NCBI GenBank assembly: GCA_028285585.1
Contig: JANQOU010000010.1
Coordinates: 62,001 to 126,000, forward strand
Direction of reading: 5' to 3'
DNA: 64,000 bases
Source of the DNA: Acidimicrobiia bacterium
GTDB lineage: Bacteria > Actinomycetota > Acidimicrobiia > Spongiisociales > ZC4RG35
Shown here one piece after another: positions 49,830 through 60,061 of this stretch; positions within the stretch are counted from its first letter, which is position 1; each line of letters opens with the position of its first letter. Under the pieces are notes generated by a model. It was not told the DNA's origin, did not search any database, and saw nothing but the letters and a program-made list of their open reading frames with translations. A program made the position numbers and the translations under genes.

Positions 49830-52800
49830 GTGTATCTCAAGTCACTAAAACTCACCGGTTTCAAGTCGTTTGCTGACCGGACGCGCTTCGAGTACCGCCC
49901 CGGAGTGACGGTTGTCGTCGGTCCAAATGGATCGGGCAAGTCCAATATCGTGGATGCCCTCTCGTGGGTTCTGGGCACTCAGTCCACCAAGACGCTTCGC
50001 ACATCGAAGATGGAGGATGTGATCTTTGCCGGCACGGCAACCCGGCCGGCGCTGAACAAGGCCGAGGTCACCCTGGTGATCGACAACGAGGAACGTCAGA
50101 TCGATCTCGACCTGGACGAGGTCTCGATCACGAGGCGTCTCTACAGGGACGGGTCGAGTGACTATGAGCTGAACGGTGTTGGCTGTCGGCTTCTCGACAT
50201 CCAAGACCTGCTTTCGGACTCCGGGGTGGGGCGGCATCAGCATGTGATCATCGGCCAGGGCGAGATCGGCATGATCCTCAACGCCTCGCCTGAAGAGCAT
50301 CGCTCCGTGATCGAGGAGGCGGCAGGGATCCTCAAACACCGGCGTCGCAAGGAGCGGAGCGAGCGCAGATTGGACAAGACGGACGAGGATCTGGTCCGAC
50401 TCCAAGACTTGTTGGGCGAGTTGAACCGCCAGATGCGTCCTCTGAAGAGGCAAGCCAACGCAGCAGATCGCTACGACGGGCTCAAAGCCGAAGTTGTGGC
50501 TCTTCGCCTGTATCTCAGCGGTCAGGCGCTGGAGAGACACGATCGTGACCTGACTGTCTACACGTCGGAGAAGGCGAGTCTGGTGGAGTCGCTCGAGGTC
50601 GACCAGCAAGCGGTGGATGTCCTCTCGGGTGAGCTGAGCCAGCTCACCGAGACTGCGAGTCAGGTGGGCGCCGATCTGAGCCGGGACACCTCGGCGGCGG
50701 CGTTGCTTGAAACCACCGCTGAGCGTCTGCGTCGGATCGCGTCGGTGGCGCACGAGAGAGCACGTGCCGTGTCCGGACGACGACAGGCCGCCATCGAGCG
50801 GCGTGCCGATCTGAGAACAGAGGAGTCGGAGATTCTGTCGGAGCTGGCTTCGATAGGCCAGCAGTTGGAGACCGCCGAGGCGGAAGCCGATGCGGCTGAG
50901 AGCGAGTTCCGCCGGCTAGAAGACGAAGAGAGCGCTCTCGCCACTCAGAACTCACTTTCGCCGGAAGGGGCACTTGCCGCGGTGCGAGGCGAGATGAGCT
51001 CTCTCGAGGCGAGCGTCATCCGTGACGAGCGAGAGATGACAACGTTGAAGCGCCGGGTCGATGTCCTCAACGCACAACGACGGGACCAGACCACGGAAGT
51101 CGACCGGCTCAACACCGAGATTCGCGACCTGGACTCCGAGTTGACTGGGCTCCAAAGCTCTTACCAGTCGGCCAAGAAGAAGCGAGAGTCGGATCAGAGT
51201 GCGTGGTCGGACGCCGAAGCGATCCTGAGTGAGGCCAGGCTCCAGGAGGCATCCGCTCGAGCCCGAGTTGAAGCGATTGCGGCCGCGCTCGAGGCTCGCT
51301 TTGACATCGAGGCGAAGAATCTGGCTGAGCGCTCGTCCGGCGCACTTGGCTCACTGACCTCACGGCTCGACATACCAGCCGGCATGGAGAAGGCCGTCAG
51401 CGCAGCGTTGGGTGTCTGGGCAGAGGCGGTTGCCTTTGGAGAAGGGGCCGACGTCAGAGGTGCGGTTGAGCTGGTGAAGAGCCGCGCTGCGGGATCGGTT
51501 CCGGTTGTCGCCGCCAGTGGCGAAGCAGCTCCGCCCACCCGCGAAATCGCTGACTCCTTTGGTTTGGATGCACTGATCGATCTGCTTGGTGCCGGCGCCG
51601 ATCAGGGGCTGGCAGCCTCGTTGCTGGGAGACGTCGTGCTGGTCGAAGGCTGGGCCGCCGGATGGGATCTGGTGGCCAAACACCCCGCGCTGCGCGCGGT
51701 GACGCCGGAAGGCGACCTTGTCTCATCTCATGGTGTCGTGATCTCCAGTGTCGACAGTGCGGGAACAGCGATGCTCGAAGCTGCTGAAGTCGATTTGGAG
51801 CGGGCGACCACCGAGGTAGCCAGAGCCGAGTCGCGTTTCACTGCCGCCAAGCGTGACTTCGAAGGCTCCAGAGAAAAGGAGAGATTGTCTCTGGAGACCC
51901 TGGAGGAAGCCGAGTTGAGCTTGGCCGGCAGGTCTGAGGCCATGGGGCGGATCCAGCAGTCGGTCACCGTCGTGGAGCAAGAGACGGAACGGCTCGATGA
52001 GCGTCTCCGAGTGTTGGAGACAGCGAGCGAGGCGTCCGGCGGGCAGATCGACCTGTTGCGTGTCAGGCTGTCATCCCTCGAAGGGGAAGAGGCCGAGCGC
52101 CTGAAAGTGTGGGAGGAGATGGAGGGCCGCAGGCTCGAGGTGGCAGCGCGACGCGAGATAGCCCGAGCCGAGTGGCAGGACACAGTGGCGAGTCATCGCG
52201 GGGTAGTCGAGCGGAAACAGCTACTCGAGGAGCGCAAGTCCCGTATCGAAGCCGAGATGTCAGCACTCGAGTCAGGTGATGTTCCGGTGGCCGATGCCGA
52301 CCGGTTGAAAGAGGTCGAGGGGCACGCCAAGAGAGCCGTCACCGTCCTGGAGCGGCGCATCGAGGAGCTTCGGGATCGACAATCTCGGCTCCGCGATGAG
52401 AACTCAGGTGTCCTCTCCAAGCTGGAGTCGATCAGATCAGATCACGAGAGCAAGCGCAATGCGGTGTCGACTGCGCGTGAGCGCATCGCAGAAATCGAAA
52501 TCAAGCTGACGGAGCTGAGGTTGACCAGGGAAGCGGTCGTCGAGGCGTTGCGTCGTGACGCCGACGCCGACATCGAGTCGGCGATGGGGGCACCCCGCCC
52601 GGATCTCGGGCCAGATGTGAATCTCGATGAGTTGCTCGAGACAAAGACAGCCCAGCTCAGCCGACTCGGGCCCATCAACCCGTTGGCCGCGGAGGAGTAC
52701 CGAGAGCTGGCAGAGAGACACGAGTTCCTCACGGAGCAGATTGCTGATGTCGAATCGTCCCGGTCTGAGCTGCGCAAGGTGATCGCTGCGCTGGAGCGTG

Positions 52801-53279
52801 AGATCGAAGACAGGTTCCAGGCGGCGTTCGCCGAGGTCTCATCTGCATACCAGAGGTATTTCGACGTCCTGTTCCCAGGTGGCAGAGGGCAGATTCGCCT
52901 CATCGACGCCGACGACTCGCAATCCGGAGTTGCCATCGATGCCCAACCTCTTGGCAAGAAGGTCAGCTCGATGAGCTTGTTGTCGGGTGGCGAGCGGAGT
53001 CTGGCTGCTCTTGCGTTCCTGTTTGCCATCTTCGAAGCACGGCCAAGCCCCTTCTACGTTCTCGATGAGGTCGAGGCGGCGCTCGACGACGCAAACCTCC
53101 GCCGCTTTCTCCGAATCGTCGAAGAGTTCCGCAAGAGGGCGCAGCTCATCATCGTCACCCACCAGCAGCAGACGATGGAGGCGGCAGATGTGCTGTACGG
53201 CGTGACCATGGAGCCGGGTGGCTCCTCACAGGCGATTCGCAAGGAGATGTCCGTCATCGAGGCGAATCAGGTCGCCTAG
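49830..53279 (+). CDS. smc: Chromosome segregation protein SMC
   Basis: 1149 residues from GTG 49830. The N-terminal ATPase half has V-G-P-N-G-S-G-K-S-N (Walker A) and the C-terminal half has L-L-S-G-G-E-R-S-L (signature) and Y-V-L-D-E-V-E-A-A-L-D-D (Walker B). Between them two long coiled coils flank a hinge at about residues 500-650, including F-G-L-D-A-L-I-D-L-L-G. SMC with ScpA/ScpB (not in the window) compacts and separates chromosomes. It is followed by ftsY after 12 bp. Confidence 0.96.
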   Translation: MYLKSLKLTGFKSFADRTRFEYRPGVTVVVGPNGSGKSNIVDALSWVLGTQSTKTLRTSKMEDVIFAGTATRPALNKAEVTLVIDNEERQIDLDLDEVSITRRLYRDGSSDYELNGVGCRLLDIQDLLSDSGVGRHQHVIIGQGEIGMILNASPEEHRSVIEEAAGILKHRRRKERSERRLDKTDEDLVRLQDLLGELNRQMRPLKRQANAADRYDGLKAEVVALRLYLSGQALERHDRDLTVYTSEKASLVESLEVDQQAVDVLSGELSQLTETASQVGADLSRDTSAAALLETTAERLRRIASVAHERARAVSGRRQAAIERRADLRTEESEILSELASIGQQLETAEAEADAAESEFRRLEDEESALATQNSLSPEGALAAVRGEMSSLEASVIRDEREMTTLKRRVDVLNAQRRDQTTEVDRLNTEIRDLDSELTGLQSSYQSAKKKRESDQSAWSDAEAILSEARLQEASARARVEAIAAALEARFDIEAKNLAERSSGALGSLTSRLDIPAGMEKAVSAALGVWAEAVAFGEGADVRGAVELVKSRAAGSVPVVAASGEAAPPTREIADSFGLDALIDLLGAGADQGLAASLLGDVVLVEGWAAGWDLVAKHPALRAVTPEGDLVSSHGVVISSVDSAGTAMLEAAEVDLERATTEVARAESRFTAAKRDFEGSREKERLSLETLEEAELSLAGRSEAMGRIQQSVTVVEQETERLDERLRVLETASEASGGQIDLLRVRLSSLEGEEAERLKVWEEMEGRRLEVAARREIARAEWQDTVASHRGVVERKQLLEERKSRIEAEMSALESGDVPVADADRLKEVEGHAKRAVTVLERRIEELRDRQSRLRDENSGVLSKLESIRSDHESKRNAVSTARERIAEIEIKLTELRLTREAVVEALRRDADADIESAMGAPRPDLGPDVNLDELLETKTAQLSRLGPINPLAAEEYRELAERHEFLTEQIADVESSRSELRKVIAALEREIEDRFQAAFAEVSSAYQRYFDVLFPGGRGQIRLIDADDSQSGVAIDAQPLGKKVSSMSLLSGGERSLAALAFLFAIFEARPSPFYVLDEVEAALDDANLRRFLRIVEEFRKRAQLIIVTHQQQTMEAADVLYGVTMEPGGSSQAIRKEMSVIEANQVA

Positions 53280-53291
53280 CGTCAAGCCCTG

Positions 53292-54269
53292 ATGGACACC
53301 CAGACCCTGATCATCCTTGGTGTTGTTGCCGCGCTCGCGGTCCTCACCGGGCTGTGGCTGCTGCGGCGTCAAGCCGGCCAGCCCGAAGACCTGGCCCGGA
53401 CAAGCCGGTTGACGAGAACAGCGGAAGCGCTGGGTGCTGCTCTACGCGGTGCTTGGAGCTCGGGGCTCGGGGATGAAGCCTGGGACCAGATTGAGGAAGG
53501 CCTTCTGGCGGCTGATGTCGGGGTTTCGGCAACGACCGAAGTCGTGGACGGGTTGCGCCGGGCCAAGCCCGAGTCAGTCGACCTCGCCAGAGCCGAGCTG
53601 GCGAACCTGCTCCGCTCGGAGCTCAGCGACGGCGTCCGTCATCTCAGTCTCGAGGCGGATCCAGCAGTCATCCTTGTTGTCGGGGTCAACGGGACCGGCA
53701 AGACCACCACAATCGCCAAGCTCGCTCACCGGCTCGATGCCGCCGGCAAGAAGGTCCTTCTGGGCGCTGCCGACACTTTCAGGGCGGCGGCGGGGGATCA
53801 GCTCGATGCTTGGGGCGAGCGAGTGGGTGTCGATGTGGTCAGCGGTCAGGAGGGTGGCGACCCGGCATCGGTTGCCTTTGATGCGATAGCGGCCGGCAAT
53901 GCCCGCGGCATGGATGTCGTGATCATCGACACGGCCGGGCGCCTCCACGGGAAGAAGAACCTGATGGGCGAGTTGCAGAAGATCCATCGGATCTCTTCGG
54001 CCGACGGCAAGTTAGGAGAGACTCTTCTCGTTCTCGACGCAACCGCCGGGCAGAACGGCCTGGTTCAGGTCAAGGAGTTCGGCGAAGCGATCCCGCTGAC
54101 CGGGATCGTGCTCACCAAACTCGATGGCACCGCGAAAGGTGGGATCGTCTTCGCCATCGAGAAGGAGCTGGGCGTTCCTGTGAAGTTCGTGGGTCTCGGC
54201 GAGGGCATGACCGATCTGGAGCCGTTCGACCCGAATAAGTTTGTGGCTGAGCTGTTGGAAGAGTCATGA
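53292..54269 (+). CDS. ftsY: Signal recognition particle receptor FtsY
   Basis: 325 residues. An N-terminal transmembrane segment (about residues 5-25) replaces the acidic A domain of E. coli FtsY, as in other actinobacteria. The NG domain has G-V-N-G-T-G-K-T-T-T-I-A-K (G1), D-T-F-R-A-A-A-G-D-Q-L (G2), I-I-D-T-A-G-R-L (G3) and T-K-L-D-G-T-A-K-G-G (G4/G5). It docks ribosomes with SRP at the membrane. It overlaps cdd by four bases. Confidence 0.95.
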   Translation: MDTQTLIILGVVAALAVLTGLWLLRRQAGQPEDLARTSRLTRTAEALGAALRGAWSSGLGDEAWDQIEEGLLAADVGVSATTEVVDGLRRAKPESVDLARAELANLLRSELSDGVRHLSLEADPAVILVVGVNGTGKTTTIAKLAHRLDAAGKKVLLGAADTFRAAAGDQLDAWGERVGVDVVSGQEGGDPASVAFDAIAAGNARGMDVVIIDTAGRLHGKKNLMGELQKIHRISSADGKLGETLLVLDATAGQNGLVQVKEFGEAIPLTGIVLTKLDGTAKGGIVFAIEKELGVPVKFVGLGEGMTDLEPFDPNKFVAELLEES

Positions 54270-54655
54270 GCCCGGACCAGTTGGTGCCCATTGCCCGCAC
54301 GGCCGCAGAGATGTCGTATTCGCCGTACTCGAAGTTCCGTGTCGGAGCCGTTGTGGTCGGCAGCGATGGCGAGACCTTCACCGGTGCCAACATCGAGAAT
54401 GCCGCTTACCCGTCATCCTCGTGCGCCGAGGCGACTGCGATCAACACTGCCGTGGCGCAAGGTGTTCGAAAGATCGACGTAATCACTGTCGCTTGTATCG
54501 ACGCCAAAGATGTCGACGGGGCCTACCCCTGCGGGCGCTGTCGGCAGATCATGTCTGAGTTCGGCGTGGAAACTGTGATCGTGACCGCCGGTGACGGATC
54601 CGAGGTGCGAGAGCACACACTCGACGAGCTGCTCCCGTACCAGTTCGAGCTCTAG
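54266..54655 (+). CDS. cdd: Cytidine deaminase
   Basis: 129 residues. The zinc and catalytic residues are in S-S-C-A-E-A-T-A-I (Cys, Glu) and Y-P-C-G-R-C-R-Q (two Cys), the class of tetrameric CDA. It deaminates cytidine and deoxycytidine. A pyrimidine nucleoside phosphorylase gene lies 1.8 kb downstream on the other strand, so nucleoside salvage genes are near each other. Confidence 0.94.
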   Translation: MSPDQLVPIARTAAEMSYSPYSKFRVGAVVVGSDGETFTGANIENAAYPSSSCAEATAINTAVAQGVRKIDVITVACIDAKDVDGAYPCGRCRQIMSEFGVETVIVTAGDGSEVREHTLDELLPYQFEL

Positions 54656-54680
54656 ACGCTCGACTTCCACTCTCTGCCGT

Positions 54681-54711
54681 GCAAGGCGTGTCGCTCAGCG
54701 ACACGCCTTGC
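54681..54711. terminator. Bidirectional hairpin terminator between cdd and etfA
   Basis: The 15-base arms gcaaggcgtgtcgct (54681-54695) and agcgacacgccttgc (54697-54711) are perfectly complementary around a single base. It lies between converging stops at 54655 and 54723, so it can stop transcripts from both sides. T tracts are weak (ctata on the plus side). Confidence 0.8.
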
Positions 54712-54722
54712 TATAGCAACGG

Positions 54723-55670
54723 TTATCGGTCTGCCAGCGCCTCGGCCAGTTTCGGGAGGACCTGATGCACGTCGCCGACCACGCCCAGATCGGCGATGGA
54801 GAAGATCGGCGCATCGGGGTCCTTGTTGATCGCGACAATCGTCCCGGAGTCCTTCATGCCGACTAGATGTTGCATTGCTCCTGAGATTCCACACGCGATG
54901 TAGACGTCTGGCTTGACCGTCTTGCCGGTCTGGCCCACCTGCTTGGCATAGGGGACCCATCCGGCGTCGACAATGGCGCGTGTGGCCCCGGTCGCTGCAT
55001 CCAGTGGCTTGGCCAGGTTCTCCACCAGTTCGTAGGCCTCGGCCGAACCGAGCCCTCGTCCTCCGGAGACGATGACCGCGGCGTCGCCGAGCTGAGGGCC
55101 TTCCCGATCCTCGGCGTGAGATCCCGTCACACGGGCCTCTGAGGCCCCAACGTCGGGTAGCTCCAGAGTCGAGACAGAGGGAGCGCCTCCGCCTGTCGCT
55201 TCGGCCACGAAAGACTTGGGCCTGATCAGCACGATGAACGGACCTGTGGTCATCTCGGCCGTGGCGATCTGACTGCCACCGAATACCTCGTGGCTTGTCT
55301 CGACCCCTCCTTCGGACAAAGTCACGTCACTGGCGTTGGAGAGCACACCGACGCCGAGCCGGGCTGCGAGACGGCCGGCGACGTCACGGTCGTTGTAGGC
55401 CTGGCCAAACAGGATCAGGTCCGGGCTGTCCGCTCCTGCCTTGTCGGCCAGAGCAGCGGCCACCGGTCCCGACGCCAGCCTGTCTCCACACTCGATGTGA
55501 ACGACAGTCGAGGCACCGTGCTCCCCAAGAGTCGCGAACGCGCTGTCATCACCGCTTCCCAAATAGAGGGCGGTGACATCACCCAGCACTCGTGCCTTGG
55601 CGAGAAGCTCCTGGCCAAGAGTCGATGGCCCGTCATCACCTTCTTCGACGAACACCCATACATTGGCCAT
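54723..55670 (-). CDS. etfA: Electron transfer flavoprotein, alpha subunit
   Basis: 315 residues. The C-terminal FAD domain has [45 protein letters not shown] and [12 protein letters not shown], the full EtfA signature. It receives electrons from acyl-CoA dehydrogenases and passes them to the respiratory chain. The ATG shares one base with the etfB stop. Confidence 0.95.
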   Translation of the reverse strand: MANVWVFVEEGDDGPSTLGQELLAKARVLGDVTALYLGSGDDSAFATLGEHGASTVVHIECGDRLASGPVAAALADKAGADSPDLILFGQAYNDRDVAGRLAARLGVGVLSNASDVTLSEGGVETSHEVFGGSQIATAEMTTGPFIVLIRPKSFVAEATGGGAPSVSTLELPDVGASEARVTGSHAEDREGPQLGDAAVIVSGGRGLGSAEAYELVENLAKPLDAATGATRAIVDAGWVPYAKQVGQTGKTVKPDVYIACGISGAMQHLVGMKDSGTIVAINKDPDAPIFSIADLGVVGDVHQVLPKLAEALADR

Positions 55671-56428
55671 CAGATCACCTTCCGATCTTCGAGGAGAGCG
55701 ACGATTGCCAGGTGTGCCTCGCCTTCGTCTTCGATCTTCTGCCCCGCAGCTCGCTCTGGGGCGTCGGTGATTGCGACCACGGTCTGAGCCGGCCCGGCTT
55801 CGACACCGAGATCGTCCAGTGAGAGGTTGTCCACCGGCTTCTTTTTCGCGTCCATGATTCCTTTGAAGGTCGGGTATCTGGGCTCGACCACACCGGCCGT
55901 GACGGAGACCAGGGCCGGCAAGCTCGCTTCAACTGTGTCGTAGCCGTCAACCGTTTGGCGGTTGATGGTCACTGAGCCGTCGCCGGTCTCGACCGAGGTC
56001 GCATAGGTGAGAGCCGGGACGTCGAGAAGCTCGGCGAGCATCTGTGGGACCACTCCCGCGTACCCATCGGTCGATTCGGTCCCGGCAATCACTAGGTCGT
56101 ATCCCTCTTTGCTGATCGCTGCGGCGAGAACGCGTGCCGTGGTCAGGGCGTCGGAGCCGCGCAGGCCCTCGTCATCCACCAGTACTGCCTTGTCGGCACC
56201 CATCGCCAGGGCTTGGCGAACGCCTTGTGCATTTCCCGCCGGTCCCATGCTCACCAACGTGACTGTCCCTTCGCTCGCCTGAGCGAGCTGTAGACCCATC
56301 TCCACGCCGTAACGATCGGTGTCGTCGAGGATCTGATCCTCGGGGCGAACGAGCCAGTTCGTTCCCTCTTCGATCTTGTACGGAGTGGCTGGGTCGGGAA
56401 TCTGCTTGACGCAGACAACGACCTTCAT
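55670..56428 (-). CDS. etfB: Electron transfer flavoprotein, beta subunit
   Basis: 252 residues. It begins K-V-V-V-C-V-K-Q-I-P-D-P, and has G-P-A-G-N-A-Q-G-V-R-Q-A-L-A-M-G-A and V-I-A-G-T-E-S-T-D-G-Y-A-G-V-V-P, matching EtfB, which binds AMP and forms the heterodimer with EtfA. etfB-etfA is a two-gene unit 63 bp downstream of deoA. Confidence 0.95.
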   Translation of the reverse strand: MKVVVCVKQIPDPATPYKIEEGTNWLVRPEDQILDDTDRYGVEMGLQLAQASEGTVTLVSMGPAGNAQGVRQALAMGADKAVLVDDEGLRGSDALTTARVLAAAISKEGYDLVIAGTESTDGYAGVVPQMLAELLDVPALTYATSVETGDGSVTINRQTVDGYDTVEASLPALVSVTAGVVEPRYPTFKGIMDAKKKPVDNLSLDDLGVEAGPAQTVVAITDAPERAAGQKIEDEGEAHLAIVALLEDRKVI

Positions 56429-56491
56429 GTGACTCCTTGTGTCAGCTTTGACCGGCGATGGTAACGAGGCAGAAACCCTGCGAAACCGCGG

Positions 56492-57802
56492 TTACGAAGT
56501 CCGGCTGTCGAGACGATCGATGATCAGGTCCGGGGGCTTGGCAGGCTCAGAGATGATCTTCCAAGCACTCTCGAGAGCGTCACGTTGCGACTCCCACTTC
56601 TCCGGGTCGGAATACCTGACCTCGGCCAGTTTGTCGCCCACCGCCACCTTGTCACCCACCTTCGCCAGGAGGGTGATGCCGACACCTGGGTCTATGACGT
56701 CCTCTTTGGTCTCGCGGCCGGCTCCAAGCCGGGTCGCTGCGAGCCCGATGGTGAGGGCGTCACATCGAGACACATAGCCATCGGCTTTGGCTGTGATCTC
56801 GGCGGTCAGAGGTGCCTTGGGAAGCAGCGACGGGTCCTCGATCATGTGAGTGTCGCCACCATGTGCGCGGGTGACGTCGAGGAACTTCTTCAGTGCGGAT
56901 CCGTCGGCGATCGCATCTTCCAGTCTTCCTCGGCCGCCACCGATGCGGGCCAGATCGAGCATCACCTCCCCAAAGGCCAAGGTCAGCTCGACCAGATCGG
57001 CAGGCCCCTCACCTCGCAGCACAGTGATCGACTCCGCGATCTCGGAGGCATTGCCTACCTCATTGCCGATGGGCTGATCCATCGAAGTGATCAGCGCCAC
57101 TGTGTCCACACCGTAGGAAGAGCCGATGCCGACCATCGTCCTGGCCAGTCTCTGGGAACCTTCCAGATCGGTCATGAAGGCACCGCTACCGGTTTTCACG
57201 TCCAGAAGAAGCCCGTCGAGGCCTTCCGCCAGTTTCTTGGACATGATCGAGCTGGAGATGAGAGGGATCGAGGGAACTGTCCCAGTCACATCCCTGAGGG
57301 CATAGAGCTTTCTGTCCGCCGGCACCATCGACTCGGATTGGCCGGCGAGCACCAGCCCATGGGTCTCGAGGATCGAGGCGAATTGGCTCGGGTCGAGCCC
57401 GGTGGTGAATCCGGTGATCGACTCCAGTTTGTCGAGGGTGCCTCCTGTGTGCCCCAAGCCGCGGCCCGACATCATCGGAACGTAGACCCCACACGCAGCC
57501 ACGAGGGGGGCCAGAGGGATGGAGACTTTGTCGCCGACACCTCCGGTGGAGTGCTTGTCGACCTTGGCGCCGGCGATGTGGGAGAAGTCCATGGCGTCAC
57601 CCGAGTGCAACATGGCCGATGTCCACGCAGCCAGCTCACCGGCCGTCATCCCATTGAGGAGGATGGCCATCGCCATGGCTGACATCTGATAGTCGGGGAC
57701 GGAGCCGTCCGTGTAGCCCTCGATGAGCCACTTGATGGCTTCAGGCTCCAGCTCACCGCCGTCGCGTTTGGTCTCGATCAGCTGAACGGCGGCGTACGAC
57801 AT
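56492..57802 (-). CDS. deoA: Pyrimidine-nucleoside (thymidine) phosphorylase
   Basis: 436 residues. The family signature is M-S-G-R-G-L-G-H-T-G-G-T-L-D-K-L-E, with D-K-H-S-T-G-G-V-G-D-K before it and L-L-L-D-V-K-T-G-S-G-A-F-M later. It cleaves thymidine, deoxyuridine or uridine to base plus (deoxy)ribose-1-phosphate. The class cannot be split into thymidine-specific and broad pyrimidine types from these motifs. It lies 32 bp downstream of argC on the same strand. Confidence 0.93.
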   Translation of the reverse strand: MSYAAVQLIETKRDGGELEPEAIKWLIEGYTDGSVPDYQMSAMAMAILLNGMTAGELAAWTSAMLHSGDAMDFSHIAGAKVDKHSTGGVGDKVSIPLAPLVAACGVYVPMMSGRGLGHTGGTLDKLESITGFTTGLDPSQFASILETHGLVLAGQSESMVPADRKLYALRDVTGTVPSIPLISSSIMSKKLAEGLDGLLLDVKTGSGAFMTDLEGSQRLARTMVGIGSSYGVDTVALITSMDQPIGNEVGNASEIAESITVLRGEGPADLVELTLAFGEVMLDLARIGGGRGRLEDAIADGSALKKFLDVTRAHGGDTHMIEDPSLLPKAPLTAEITAKADGYVSRCDALTIGLAATRLGAGRETKEDVIDPGVGITLLAKVGDKVAVGDKLAEVRYSDPEKWESQRDALESAWKIISEPAKPPDLIIDRLDSRTS

Positions 57803-57834
57803 AGTGGGTTCAAGCTACCCCGCCGAGAGTCGGC

Positions 57835-58752
57835 TCAGATGATGCCGCTCAACTCGGGGTGACCCAGCGCCAGATTCATGTTCTGGACAGCCTGGACCGC
57901 GGCACCTTTGAGGAGGTTGTCTTCGACTCCCACCATCACCAGGTTGGAGCCGGAGATGTCGATACCTCCCAGCATGGCCCCTGTCAGATCGGTGCCGTCT
58001 TTCAATTCCGGGATTTGGTCGAGAACTTCGATGAGAGGCTCGTGCCCGTAGGCTTCCGTCAGGATTTCGACGGCGTCGCTTCGCTCGAGTTGCCTGCTCA
58101 GTGGCAGATGGACGGTCACGAGGAGCCCTCGAAACGCCGGATGGACATGCGGGATCATCCGGATGTCAGTGCCCAGGTTTCGGCTCGCTTCACCTTCATG
58201 AATGTGCCCGACCAGGGAGTAGGGCATCAGGTTGTCGGCCAACTCGGCAGGGTCGTTCTTCCGGGACGGTGTGGTCCCGGCACCCGAGTAGCCAGAGACA
58301 CCGAATGCCACGGGGACGCCCTCCAGCATCTCCAGAAACGGCGCGATCGCAAGCTGCGCGACGGTTGCGTAACAACCCGGGTTGGCGATTCTTCTTGCTC
58401 CCGAGATCTTGTCGCGGTTCAGCTCGGGCAGCCCGTACGCCCAGTTGTCGTCGAATCGGTGATCGGCGGAGATGTCGACGATTGCGGTCTCTGAGCTGAG
58501 CGCCTCGACGAACGGGCCGCTCACTCCGTTCGGAAGTGCGAGAAACACTGCATCCAGAGAAAGGCCGGCCACCTCGTCGGGGCTCGACGACTCGAAGACG
58601 AGACCGTCGATCTGGGGCACCGGCTCTCCGGCCAGCTCGCGGCTCCCCGCATAGGTCACCTCAACCTCCGGATGCCTCCCCAGGATCGAGAGGAGCTCAC
58701 CACCTGTGTGGCCGCGCGCTCCGATGACGCCAACTCGGTGCTTGTCACTCAT
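57835..58752 (-). CDS. argC: N-acetyl-gamma-glutamyl-phosphate reductase
   Basis: 305 residues. V-G-V-I-G-A-R-G-H-T-G-G-E-L is the NADPH-binding start and I-A-N-P-G-C-Y-A-T holds the active Cys. It makes N-acetylglutamate semialdehyde, the third step of arginine synthesis. It overlaps the NAGS-kinase fusion by 8 bp, so the two are translated together. At 305 residues it is at the short end for ArgC (often 310-350). Confidence 0.92.
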   Translation of the reverse strand: MSDKHRVGVIGARGHTGGELLSILGRHPEVEVTYAGSRELAGEPVPQIDGLVFESSSPDEVAGLSLDAVFLALPNGVSGPFVEALSSETAIVDISADHRFDDNWAYGLPELNRDKISGARRIANPGCYATVAQLAIAPFLEMLEGVPVAFGVSGYSGAGTTPSRKNDPAELADNLMPYSLVGHIHEGEASRNLGTDIRMIPHVHPAFRGLLVTVHLPLSRQLERSDAVEILTEAYGHEPLIEVLDQIPELKDGTDLTGAMLGGIDISGSNLVMVGVEDNLLKGAAVQAVQNMNLALGHPELSGII

Positions 58753-60061
58753 CGAAGTCCTCCGGCATGTCGGCGATCAGTTTCACAGCTCTCGAGATTC
58801 GATCGAAGTCCGGCTCGCCGATCCAGAACACGGACCAGTCACCGCGCCTGACAAACCCGTCCGCTTCCTTGAGATAGAACGCGTTGAACCGGTTGTCGCT
58901 GCGCGAGCGCCAGAACAGTGTCGGGAAGTCGGATGTCATCCGATCCCAGAGTGTTCGGGCAAGACCCTCGCCTCTGGCTGTGTCGTCGATGGCGAACTTG
59001 TCCAGATAGGAGAACTCGTCGAGGTTGGTGACGATGGCAACTGCACGCTCAGTGTCAGAGCTGTAGGCACGTTCCATATCCAGTTCCTGCCACCAAGAGC
59101 TTCGGAGCTTTCGACCGAAGGCCGACTCCACGAGTGACACGATCGACTCGCGGTTCAGAGATGTTGGCTCCGACTCGACGACGATGCGCTCGCCTTGCCG
59201 GACCAGGGTGCCCGCACCGGTGTGCGTGAATAGCTCCTGAACCAGCGCAGACGGAGTTGTTATCGACACAGAGGTTTCTTCGGGTGAGCCGTCGAGCAGC
59301 TGTTTGATCTGAGTCAGCTTGAGCTCCATCCCGGAGTGCACCCAGTCGGCCTCGAGCAGCTGCTCGTAGTCAGAGGCGAGGTTGATCGAGTCGATGATGT
59401 TGCCTTCACCATCGAGCAGGCCGCCGGTTTCGGTGAGGAAGATGATCTTCATCGGCTGCACGGCCTGGACCAGCTCGCGTGTCGCGGCGTCGGCGTTCAT
59501 GTTCACCAGTTGCCCTCCCGGGGCCACCCCAAGGCAGGTGAGTATCGGGATGGCACCCGATTGGACGATGGAGCGGATCAGGTCGAGTCGAACCTCGGCC
59601 GGCTCGCCGACGTAGCCGTAGCGCTCCTCGTTGAGAAGCCTGGCGTCGAAAGCGCCCTGGGTGAGGCCGTGCGCCGAGACGCCCTGGGTGCGAACCGCCT
59701 CCACCAGCTCGATGTTGCGTGCTGTGAAAGTGTCTCTGGCGACATCAAGGACCTCTCGGGTGGTCACCCGGAGACCGTCGAGTCTCTCACTGCCGACTCC
59801 CGCTGCGGCGAGGTCATCGTCGAGCTGAGGCCCTCCGCCGTGGAGGACTATGGGGGTGAGCCCGACGGTGTGAAGGAAGGCGAGCGAGGCCGCAGTCTCC
59901 TCGAGACGATCCCGGAGAATCGCCCCACCGATCTTGATCACCGCGAACCTGGCCTGGTCGATCGAGGAGAACCTCTGCAAGTAGGTGCGGATCTCCTTGC
60001 TGTCGCTCATGTTGGACAGCAGTTGGACGATCGTCTGCCGGACGCTCCGGTCGTTGCTCAT
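58745..60061 (-). CDS. Bifunctional N-acetylglutamate synthase/kinase (ArgB with DUF619 NAT domain)
   Basis: 438 residues from ATG 60061. The N-terminal ~290 residues are an acetylglutamate kinase domain: A-V-I-K-I-G-G-A-I, L-H-G-G-G-P-Q-L-D and N-M-N-A-D-A-A-T. The C-terminal ~150 residues are a DUF619-type acetyltransferase with S-Y-L-D-K-F-A-I, G-E-G-L-A-R-T-L-W and W-R-S-R-S-D-N-R-F-N-A-F-Y. This layout is that of the NAGS/K of Xanthomonas and of animal NAGS. It would carry out the first two steps of arginine synthesis and be inhibited by arginine in known cases. The start overlaps the carbamoyltransferase stop. Confidence 0.9.
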   Translation of the reverse strand: MSNDRSVRQTIVQLLSNMSDSKEIRTYLQRFSSIDQARFAVIKIGGAILRDRLEETAASLAFLHTVGLTPIVLHGGGPQLDDDLAAAGVGSERLDGLRVTTREVLDVARDTFTARNIELVEAVRTQGVSAHGLTQGAFDARLLNEERYGYVGEPAEVRLDLIRSIVQSGAIPILTCLGVAPGGQLVNMNADAATRELVQAVQPMKIIFLTETGGLLDGEGNIIDSINLASDYEQLLEADWVHSGMELKLTQIKQLLDGSPEETSVSITTPSALVQELFTHTGAGTLVRQGERIVVESEPTSLNRESIVSLVESAFGRKLRSSWWQELDMERAYSSDTERAVAIVTNLDEFSYLDKFAIDDTARGEGLARTLWDRMTSDFPTLFWRSRSDNRFNAFYLKEADGFVRRGDWSVFWIGEPDFDRISRAVKLIADMPEDFDE